Shown here: piece by piece, positions 35,201-41,259 of the stretch
Position numbering within the stretch: the first letter of the stretch is position 1
How the letters are laid out: the number at the start of each line of letters is the position of its first letter
Source: Streptomyces antimicrobicus
GTDB taxonomy: Bacteria > Actinomycetota > Actinomycetes > Streptomycetales > Streptomycetaceae
Direction: 5' to 3'
Assembly (NCBI RefSeq): GCF_020532625.1
Contig: NZ_JAJAUY010000042.1
Span: 1-43,377, forward strand
DNA: 43,377 nt
The notes under the pieces: model-generated
The model's database searches: none
Seen by the model: the letters and a program-made list of their open reading frames with translations, nothing else
What the model was told of the DNA's origin: nothing
Translations under genes and position numbers: made by a program

Positions 35201-36564
35201 TCGCCGCCGGGCAGGCGGTTGGCGCCGAAGTAGTACTGGGTGCCGTCGGTCGTGGTGACCTTGAAGCCCTCGCCCTTCCAGGCGGCGTTGCGCTGCCCGG
35301 TCAGGCGCTCGATCTTCGTGCCGTCCTCGCCCTGGAGGCGGTAGACGCACGTCGCGTCGTCGCGGACGATCTGGCCGGCGTGGCCGGCCAGGTTCAGGGA
35401 CAGGATGTCTCCGGCCCAGCACTCGTCGCCCGAGTCCTTGATGCCGGCGTCCTTGCAGGACTTGTACGTGCGTGAGATCGATCCCGGGTGCCAGTCCCAG
35501 CCCTCGCCGAAGATGCCGGACTGGGCGTTCGTGGAGGCGGTCCGGCCGTCGATGGACGAGGAGTCGTAGCCCAGGCCCAGGCTCGGTGCCGGGCCGGCGA
35601 TGGTGGAGGGCAGCTCGACGGTGTAGCCGTAGGTGAAGTTCGCGGCGTTCGAACCGGCCTGCCAGGAAGCGGAGGGCAGCAGCGGGGTCGCGGTGAAGTC
35701 ACCGCTGGCACCCGAGGGACCCGGCTCGACGGCGAGGGCCACGGACTGCGGGGCGAGGACCTGCGGAGCCGAGGCGGGGGCGGAGTTCCCGGTCGCCGGG
35801 GCCTTCAGCACGCCCGTCATGGCCGGGCTCTTGGGTACGTCGACCTCGGCGACCAGGCGCCCGGAGGCGTCGCGGCGGGTCTCGACGGGAGTCCGCCGGG
35901 TGCAGCCCTGCGCTCCGGGCGTGGTCAGGGCACACGCGGGGAGCTGGACCAGACGGGCCCGGTCCGCCCAGTTGGCACCGGCCGACTTCGCCCAGGCCGA
36001 GACGTCGAGACCGACCTGCACCGTGCCGGCCGGGGCGGTGCCGGCGGCGGTGGCGGTGTCGGTGAGGGCGACCAGGGCGCCGTTGACGCCCGCGGCGCGG
36101 GTCTGGGCGTCGTTCTTGACCTCGACGCGCAGAGCGGAGCTGTCACCGATTCCCGATCCCAGCACACTTTGCGCCAGCGACAGCGTTTTGTTTGCGCCAC
36201 CGCGGGGAGTGACCCATACGGGTAATTCACCCGCACGCACCGGGGCGGGGCCGTTCACCGACCGACTTTTCTCTCCGGACGAGAGATTCACGTCCGCCGC
36301 ACCGGATGGCTTATTCACATCCTTGGGGGCCGACCATTTCCGGCCGGTGACTGTCTCATTTCCGGCCGGCTTCGCATGCGAGCCCTTCACCGGCTTGGTG
36401 TCCGGCAGGGGCGTGTTCGGCGGAACCCACACCTTCGGCGGCTTGTCCGCCGCCTGGACCGCAGGAAGACCGAGCCCGGAGAAGACGACCGCGAGCGCGG
36501 CCAGCACCGCGATCCGCGCTCGCCCGTGTTTCGAGCGAACGGCGGATCCACCCCGACGAGACAA
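29206..36564 (-). CDS. Secreted Rhs/YD-repeat polymorphic toxin with Hint and ADP-ribosyltransferase-like tip
   Basis: About 2452 residues. A Sec signal peptide (cleavage near 38, LPAVQA/AD) is followed by a SpvB/TcdB-like N-terminal part (GYTVELPSTIAGPAPSLGLG, FGEGWDWHPGSI), many YD repeats (for example YDPYGRAIRTT, YTYNQVGQLTSIG) and an Rhs core (about 1910-1960, REYDPTTARFISPDP). Next come an Ala/Lys-rich helical pre-toxin stretch, a Hint autoprotease domain (about 2168-2318, from SFPTGTHVLMADG to VLVHNC) and a 134-residue toxin tip. I prefer TTG at 36564: it follows GGGGGGA and begins SRRGG like relatives; GTG at 36585 is possible. The Rhs shell should encapsulate the tip, and Hint cleavage release it. 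The downstream gene is the likely immunity gene. Competition with other bacteria is inferred. Confidence 0.92.
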   Translation of the reverse strand: MSRRGGSAVRSKHGRARIAVLAALAVVFSGLGLPAVQAADKPPKVWVPPNTPLPDTKPVKGSHAKPAGNETVTGRKWSAPKDVNKPSGAADVNLSSGEKSRSVNGPAPVRAGELPVWVTPRGGANKTLSLAQSVLGSGIGDSSALRVEVKNDAQTRAAGVNGALVALTDTATAAGTAPAGTVQVGLDVSAWAKSAGANWADRARLVQLPACALTTPGAQGCTRRTPVETRRDASGRLVAEVDVPKSPAMTGVLKAPATGNSAPASAPQVLAPQSVALAVEPGPSGASGDFTATPLLPSASWQAGSNAANFTYGYTVELPSTIAGPAPSLGLGYDSSSIDGRTASTNAQSGIFGEGWDWHPGSISRTYKSCKDAGIKDSGDECWAGDILSLNLAGHAGQIVRDDATCVYRLQGEDGTKIERLTGQRNAAWKGEGFKVTTTDGTQYYFGANRLPGGDGTDPEAKSVSTVPVYFTSGQDKCLGAETPANGSWVQMGWQWNLDFVVDPHQNLLQYRYEQEGNFYGRGGGQNDGNGTLTAYQRGSYPTWIGYGQRLPDQITAKGAAKPAAQAWLRTAERCFASGAITCDPSQRTKANAKSWPDTPVDQECAATGQCLNLSPTYFTTRRVTKIDTEVLDGTAYRTVDSYALNQSFQDPGDGTSPTLWLDSVQRTGSNGRTPLTLPAVSFQPLQIPNRVDGVVKRPDGTEASAPSYRRPRIQSITTETGGRINVVYKAPECSRLRGTMPASEDTNTMACMPVKWYLPGQSYPDPVNDWFHKVVVQSVTHQDLVAGQVSTVTEYEYGGGIAWHRNDSEFTDPKTRTWDQFRGFATVTTRGGTGSDGPRTKSVATFLRGMDGDVLANGTKRTVNVTDTHGGTIKDEEVLSGFVRQTQTYDGDGGNVVADEVSTPWLGPITATRAQSGGMPPITARAMNTAKVTSRAKLANGSWRTGERTSTYDTTLATRPLQVDDWADTSRPDQRLCTTFEYATAPGGVPTPLASRTLVLSGPCGQTPNRNNTVGDTRTYFDNLPLGQTGTTAEQTGTEVLERYDGFNAPVYRLNATSTYDAYGRVTSTTNHTRKDAAHPGGAVTRTEYTPATGALPTQVTHTNPLGWKSVNTLDPGRSLPLKTTDENNHVAEREYDAFGRIVNVWQPGQERSKGFKPVRTFSYGMNGTNAPTTVLSQALMSDGTNYTSSYTIYDGIGRVRQTQASNPAGVGGPSRLITDATFDSHGRQVKTSAAYYNDEAPPSAALFLPNGGVQPDSKIPAQTYQVFDGLGRATATVFQSYGVEQWRARTEYPGADEVRSIPPNGGFASASITDGLGQRVALRQYKSNTPTGAYDETTYGYNTQGKELWRKDPSGNEWTFAYDLLGRVVRTTDPDAGTGTTTYDDPKNQVTVTDARGKSATTVSDILGRPVATYEGTTPDPVRQVAGYTYDTKALGKPSSTTRYVGGVAGQAYVSEVTGYDGGYRPLGSKITIPASEGKLAGTYETANTYTTLGQLKSTELPAIPAAGLLTERLAFGFNKSGNQTSLAGTINGVRTPYMVAAEYDPYGRAIRTTVGDTGKQVVSTIDYDAATGRPIRSTLDKQTSATASVDVVDYTYNQVGQLTSIGTTQDGATRDLQCFTHDYLGRLTQAWTDTGTQTTAPQPSVRGIGGCANTGGPAVDATGKPSVGGPAPYWQQYEYDKLGNRTKLVRKDPTGVTSKDVTVTQTFGTGPNTPSTDPRTGGGTGGPHALMTSTETSAATGTKVTSYTYDASGNTASITSTPGTKTLTWNGQGKLDKITGTGESAGTSYLYDAAGNQLIRRDPGSTTLNLGSDQITLDTASGKVSNVRTYGVLGGLSVTRTTTAGTSTLAYQGSDHHGTGGVQLSAADLTHVRRHSDPFGNERGTAPAAGAWAGDKGFVGGTKEKSTGFTLLGAREYDPTTARFISPDPIIDPGDPQQWNGYAYSSNSPINKSDPSGMKEFCDNFSSCTVPRSGGGGGSGSSNQIPPDPGGPSPADHDYNEAQNQVTKAKQRTDQLKHEVVELIGDLIGYNDARDCFTKGDVMACINTALNAVPWGKIAKAIKVGIKAYKVYKELNKAYDAVHAAERNASRAAEALSRSKKAIAEAREAEAKAAQAAKEKAGARSEGDSAGTEAKSTKSDADAEAQSASAESRSSSGGEGGAAACKKNSFPTGTHVLMADGTTKAMEDIKVGDQVMATDPQTGETSPKEVTNTITTPDDKEFTDLTLTDDANPRGPPSVITSTYHHPSWSETRKQWVDAGDIKAGEKLRRPNGTTLTVQATRNYPFAVTTHNLTVDDVHTYYVVAGSVPVLVHNCESNTDGYLYRGVAKGHASYGTAAEGRAVPRGTRTDIHGHSGGNQTDTVFTSWSDDPDIAEYGAQNLGDDFVGEGVMLRIKVANIDPAVGPSRNIQIHGTKYERFSEDEHLIVGEILADDISFDFGQTWSPVRRR
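29209..29610 (-). other. Toxin tip: R-S-E ADP-ribosyltransferase-like domain
   Basis: This is the last 134 residues of the Rhs protein, after the Hint end VHNC. YLYRGV supplies the catalytic Arg (about 2328), TVFTSWSDD the Ser-Thr-Ser-like NAD-binding strand (about 2366-2373), and FSEDEHLIVGEI an E-x-E pair (about 2424 and 2426). The order Arg, S-strand, ExE and the spacing fit the R-S-E class of mono-ADP-ribosyltransferases, and ExE usually means an arginine target. This is a motif-level inference without an alignment. Confidence 0.6.
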
Positions 36565-36780
36565 CTGAATCCCCCCACAGGACACAGGAACATGACGACA
36601 CCGGACTGACGGAGCCCGGATCGAACGCACCCTAGAGAACGCGACTTCGACACGCCCACGGAATTTTCGATTCCTCGCCGCATGATCTATGTCACGCAGG
36701 GGACAAGCCGGTCCTCGTTGCCATGAAGCGGACTTCCGCACTTGAAAAAGTGTTGACAGATTTGCAGACAGGAAGGAACC
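36565..36780. promoter_or_regulatory. Divergent intergenic region between the Rhs toxin and the lectin-like secreted protein
   Basis: A 216-bp region, more AT-rich than its flanks, must drive both divergent genes. A perfect TTGACA (36753-36758, plus strand) is visible, but no good -10 lies 17 bases on; the position is also close to the GTG at 36781. Small inverted repeats occur (GGAAT/ATTCC at 36660-36674, CACTT/AAGTG at 36740-36753). Co-regulation of the two genes is plausible. Confidence 0.5.
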
Positions 36781-39700
36781 GTGCGGCTGATCTCTGTCCA
36801 CAGACCGCTCACAGCGAGGACCTCTGCCTTGAGGCCGAAACTTCCTTCCCGCTCTCCCTGGCGATCCGGGGCCCTACGCAGTCGGCGGGCTGCGTCGGGC
36901 GCCCTCGCGCTTCCCCTCGCCGCCGTACTCGCGCTCGGTGCCGGCGTGCTCGCCGCCCCGCCCGCCCAAGCCGCAGCCGGCCCAGGTCAAGGCCCCGCCG
37001 GTTCCACCGCCTGGCCGGCTCCGCCGCCGAAGCCCGCGCCCACAGAAGCGGAAAGGGCGCTGGACGCCGCGCGCGCCCAGGCCAAGGCCAGCGGCAGGCC
37101 CACCGCCGTCGACCGTCTGACGACCGAGAGCTCCCAGACCTTCGCCAACCCCGACGGCACGCTCACCACCGACACCACGCCCGTTCCGCAGCGCGTCAAG
37201 GACGCCGCGGGCAACTGGCGCGGAATCGACGCCACCCTCCGCGTCCAGGCGGACGGCTCGATCGCCCCGACCGCGGTGCCCTCCCGGCTCAGCTTCTCCG
37301 GCGGCGGAACCGGCCCCATGGCCACCATGACCACCGCCGACGGCAAGAGGCTCGCGCTCAAGGCCCCGTTCGCACTCCCCAAGCCGACCCTCAACGGCGA
37401 CAGCGCCCTCTACCGGGGGGTCCTGCCGGACGTGGACCTCGAACTGAGCGCGACCACCCTCGGAGGCTGGCGCCAGATCCTCATCGTCCGCACCCCCGAG
37501 GCCGCGGCCGATCCGGTGGTCAAGAAGCTGCACCTCGGCGTCGAGACGGAGGGTCTCACGGTGTCGGCCGACAGCGCCGGCAACCTCAAGGCCGCCGATG
37601 CGCAGGGACGTACCCGCTTCTCCGCACCCACGCCGATCATGTGGGACTCGTCCACCACCGGCAGTCCTCAGGGCGCATCGAAGCTGTCAGGCGCCACCCG
37701 CACCCAGGCGGCCGCCCCGGCCGACAGCGAGCCGGCCACGCCGTCCACCACGGAGGGCCCCGGCTCCGGAGCCGCCGTCGCCCGGATCGGCATCTCGGCC
37801 GACGCGAAAGGCATCCAGCTCGTCCCGGACGCGACGCTGCTGAGCCGGGGCACCGGCCCCTGGTTCATCGACCCGGGCCTGAACCCGACGGCCGACAACA
37901 CCACCCAGGCCTGGGCCCAGGTCCAGGAGGCGTACCGGTCCACCAACGAGTACAACGGCACCACCGACGGGCAGGACCGGCCGGCGACCGGCTACTGCGG
38001 CTACGACGTGGGCAACCCGCCCTGCACCGGAATCGGCCGCACCCGCGCCTACTTCCAGGTCGGCATCAACTCCGCGATCCACGGCGCCGAGGTCCTCGAA
38101 GCCCGCCTGCACGCCACGGTCGTCTCCTCCTCCAGCCCGTCCACCAGCACGCCGATGGGCCTGTACCACACGCCGCCGATCGGCAACCCGACCAGCTGGG
38201 ACCACCAGCCCTGCGGCGAGGCCTCCCGCATGGCCGGCTGCGCGAAGATCGGCAGCACGTGGATGTCCGGCTCGGGAGAGATCTCCTTCGACGTCGTCAC
38301 CCAGATGAAGGCGGCCGCCCGGGAGAAGTGGAGCAACTTCACCTTCGGCCTCGCACCGGACGACGAGTACAACAAGTACTTCCGTCAGCGCTTCAGCAAC
38401 ACCCCGCACATCGTCGTCACGTACGACATCACGCCCACGATCTGGTGGCCGCGCACCAGCCCGGCCCCCGGCTTCGCCGATACCGCTTCCTCGCACGACT
38501 GCTCGACGCCCGGGGCGGCCACCCCGTGGGCGAACCCCGGCTGGGTGGGTGCCAACACCGACATCATGCTGAAGGTCTCCACCTGGTCACCCACCAACCA
38601 GCAGCTCCACACCACGTTCAAGACGTGGGACGACGACGCGGGCCAAGCGGCGAACTACTGGCCCACGGGCTGGAACAGCAGCTACGGGGACGTGACCGTC
38701 AACGTCGGCAAGGGCATCGACGGCCATCAGTACGGCTGGCTCGCCAGCACCACGGACGGCACGCTGACCAGCGCGAACACGGATCTTTGCTACTTCCGGG
38801 TGGACCGGACACCTCCCACGGCCGCCGTCACCTCCACCGACTTCCCGGCCTCCGGCTCCATCGGCGCGCACCCCAAGAAGGCCGGCGAGGAGGGAACGTT
38901 CACCCTCTCGGGCGCCGACCCGGCCCCGCTCGGCGGCGGCCGCTTCTCGGGTCTGGCCTGCGGCCGCTGGACCACCGACCCGGTCAAGGCCGCGAACACC
39001 AGCTGGAAGTGCACGGACACCACCCCCGGCATCGTCAAGCTGACGAACGGCAGGACCGACATCAAGGTCACCCCGCCCCGCTGGGGCACCAACTTCGTCT
39101 ACTTCCAGACCCAGGACGTCGCGGGCAACCTCTCCCAGCCGGTCGCCTACAGCTACTACGCGCCCTCCGACCCCCAGGCGCCCGCGCCGATCTTCGGAGA
39201 CTTCACCGGCGACCGGAAGGCGGACGTCCTGCTGCCGGACGGCGCCGGCGACCTCCGCCAGTTCGTCGGCGGCGGCGACCCCGCTGCCGCGCTGAGCGCC
39301 GTCCAGGGATCGTCACCGAGCGCGTCCAAGACCTGGACCGGCGTCCAGATCACCCACCGTGGCAGCCCCGGGTACAAGACGGTCGACGACCTCTTCGCCC
39401 ACGCGCCGGATCATCCGAACCTCTACCTGTACCTCTACACGCACAACGGCGGCGCGGGCCGGTTCGACACCCAGGAGTCGATCGACGTCGTCAAGCCGAC
39501 GAGCTGCGTCACACCCGGCCACGTCGCCATCGACTGCGCTTCCCACGGCTACGGCCGGGACTGGTCGAAGGTCACCCAGATCGCCGCCCTCGGTTCCCTC
39601 AGCGGCGACACCGGTGCCGCTCCCGGCACGCTGCCGCGCACGTCGCTGCTGTTCGTCGAGAACGGCCGCCTCTGGTTGAGCGCGGCCGGTGAGCCCGACC

Positions 39701-41181
39701 AGCTGGACACACATGCCGTCCTCCTGTCCGCGAACGACCAGCGCTGGGACGGCTACGACCTCATCACGCCCGGCCGCGCCCAGGGCACCGACTTCCCGAC
39801 CCTGTGGGCCCGCTCCAAGGCCGACGGATCGCTCCACGCCTTCACCGTCAAGGGAACGCCGCAGGCGCCCGACCTCACCGGGTTCACCGACCCGGCCGCC
39901 GGCCTGCTCACCGGCAAGGTCGACCCGAAGGCCTACCCTCGCGTCGGCTCCGACGGCGACCTCACCGGTGACGGCGTGCCCGACCTGTGGGCCGTGGGCA
40001 CCGACCAGCAGCTCGTCTCGTTCACCGGCCTCGGCTCGGCGTCCCCGTACCCGGCCGTCACCGGCATCGAGCCGGCCGTCGTGCCCCTCGGCAACCTCAA
40101 CACGCCTCGCTTCCAGTGGCTGCTGACCGGCCAGAACGGCAGCACGACCCCCAGCAAGATCGGCAACAACCCCGCCACGCCCACCGGCATCACCTGGCCC
40201 ACCGGGACCGTCGACGGCCGCACCACTGCCTACGCGGCCTTCAGCGGCGCGGGCTCGTCCATCACCGCCGGGACCGGGGCCGACAAGGTCGTCGACACCC
40301 GCAAGAGCTTCACCGTCTCCACCATGGCCAAGGTCGACAGCGCCGGCGGCCTCGTGCTGAGCCAGGACGGCACGACCAGCAGCGCGTTCACGCTCTACGC
40401 CAGCACCGAAGGCGTATGGAACTTCGCCCTGGCCAAGGGGGACACCACCGGCCCGGCGTACGACTGGACCTCCCCCGGCGGCAATTCCGCCGCCCGCGTC
40501 ACCAAGGGCGAGTGGACCCGGCTGACCGCCGTCTACGACTCCGGGACCGGGCGCATGGGGCTGTACGTCAACGGGGTCCTCGCCGCCAGCGGACACCACC
40601 GCGCCTCCGACAGCCCGGCACCGGTCGGCCCGCTCGTCCTCGGCCGGTACAAGGTCAACGGGCAGCCCGACACCTACGGCGGTTTCACCGGTGGCGTCAG
40701 CAACCTCGCCGTCTACCCGTACGCCGCCGCCCCCGTCGCCCCGGGAGCCACCGGCCCCGTCACGCTGACCGCGCTCGGCAACAAGTGCATCGACAATGAC
40801 CAGGGCGGCACGGCCGACGGCAACAAGATCCAGCTCTGGGACTGCAACGGCACCGGCCCCCAGACCTTCGAGGTCCGCGCCGACGGATCCATCCGCGTAC
40901 AGGGCAAGTGCCTCGACGCCCTCAACGGCGGAACCACCGACGGGACCCTCATCCAGCTCGCCACCTGCAAGGGCAACCCGGCCCAGCAGTTCCACCCCCG
41001 GGCCGACGGCAGCATCCACAACCCCGTCTCGGGCCGTTGCCTCGACCTGAGCGGGGCGCGGACGGACAGCGGGACCCAGCTGTGGCTCTGGAGCTGCAAC
41101 GGCACCGATGCGCAGCGGTGGACCGTCCCGGCCCTGGCCACGGCCCCGCTGCCGGTGCCGGATCCGCGGCCCGCCGCGTGA
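36781..41181 (+). CDS. Large secreted FG-GAP / LamG / ricin-lectin protein
   Basis: Protein of 1466 residues with a long signal peptide (cleavage near 64, APPAQA). An N-terminal region resembles the DNRLRE-type secreted modules often found with actinobacterial Rhs proteins. FG-GAP-like calcium loops follow (FGDFTGDRKADVLLPDG near 805, GDLTGDGVPDLWAVG near 1060), then a LamG/concanavalin-like domain (about 1160-1310, EWTRLTAVYDSGTGRMGLYV) and a C-terminal ricin-type beta-trefoil with three QxW-like repeats (QTFEV, QQFHP, QRWTV). No catalytic domain is evident. Binding of carbohydrate or cell wall is likely. GTG at 36781 has AGGAAGGA close upstream. It is divergent from the Rhs toxin and may help surface attachment or delivery; that link is inference. 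Confidence 0.9.
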   Translation: MRLISVHRPLTARTSALRPKLPSRSPWRSGALRSRRAASGALALPLAAVLALGAGVLAAPPAQAAAGPGQGPAGSTAWPAPPPKPAPTEAERALDAARAQAKASGRPTAVDRLTTESSQTFANPDGTLTTDTTPVPQRVKDAAGNWRGIDATLRVQADGSIAPTAVPSRLSFSGGGTGPMATMTTADGKRLALKAPFALPKPTLNGDSALYRGVLPDVDLELSATTLGGWRQILIVRTPEAAADPVVKKLHLGVETEGLTVSADSAGNLKAADAQGRTRFSAPTPIMWDSSTTGSPQGASKLSGATRTQAAAPADSEPATPSTTEGPGSGAAVARIGISADAKGIQLVPDATLLSRGTGPWFIDPGLNPTADNTTQAWAQVQEAYRSTNEYNGTTDGQDRPATGYCGYDVGNPPCTGIGRTRAYFQVGINSAIHGAEVLEARLHATVVSSSSPSTSTPMGLYHTPPIGNPTSWDHQPCGEASRMAGCAKIGSTWMSGSGEISFDVVTQMKAAAREKWSNFTFGLAPDDEYNKYFRQRFSNTPHIVVTYDITPTIWWPRTSPAPGFADTASSHDCSTPGAATPWANPGWVGANTDIMLKVSTWSPTNQQLHTTFKTWDDDAGQAANYWPTGWNSSYGDVTVNVGKGIDGHQYGWLASTTDGTLTSANTDLCYFRVDRTPPTAAVTSTDFPASGSIGAHPKKAGEEGTFTLSGADPAPLGGGRFSGLACGRWTTDPVKAANTSWKCTDTTPGIVKLTNGRTDIKVTPPRWGTNFVYFQTQDVAGNLSQPVAYSYYAPSDPQAPAPIFGDFTGDRKADVLLPDGAGDLRQFVGGGDPAAALSAVQGSSPSASKTWTGVQITHRGSPGYKTVDDLFAHAPDHPNLYLYLYTHNGGAGRFDTQESIDVVKPTSCVTPGHVAIDCASHGYGRDWSKVTQIAALGSLSGDTGAAPGTLPRTSLLFVENGRLWLSAAGEPDQLDTHAVLLSANDQRWDGYDLITPGRAQGTDFPTLWARSKADGSLHAFTVKGTPQAPDLTGFTDPAAGLLTGKVDPKAYPRVGSDGDLTGDGVPDLWAVGTDQQLVSFTGLGSASPYPAVTGIEPAVVPLGNLNTPRFQWLLTGQNGSTTPSKIGNNPATPTGITWPTGTVDGRTTAYAAFSGAGSSITAGTGADKVVDTRKSFTVSTMAKVDSAGGLVLSQDGTTSSAFTLYASTEGVWNFALAKGDTTGPAYDWTSPGGNSAARVTKGEWTRLTAVYDSGTGRMGLYVNGVLAASGHHRASDSPAPVGPLVLGRYKVNGQPDTYGGFTGGVSNLAVYPYAAAPVAPGATGPVTLTALGNKCIDNDQGGTADGNKIQLWDCNGTGPQTFEVRADGSIRVQGKCLDALNGGTTDGTLIQLATCKGNPAQQFHPRADGSIHNPVSGRCLDLSGARTDSGTQLWLWSCNGTDAQRWTVPALATAPLPVPDPRPAA

Positions 41182-41201
41182 CCTGACGGCGCCGCCGCGG
41201 T

Positions 41202-41240
41202 GGAGCGGCCGTCTCCCTTCGGTGAGGAGACGGCCGCTCC
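41202..41240. terminator. Bidirectional terminator between convergent genes
   Basis: A perfect 15-bp inverted repeat (41202-41216 and 41226-41240) with a 9-nt loop lies 20 bases past the lectin-protein stop and 19 bases before the stop of the opposing TPR-like gene. It can end both transcripts. Confidence 0.85.
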
Positions 41241-41259
41241 CGGTGCCAGGGTCTGCGTC

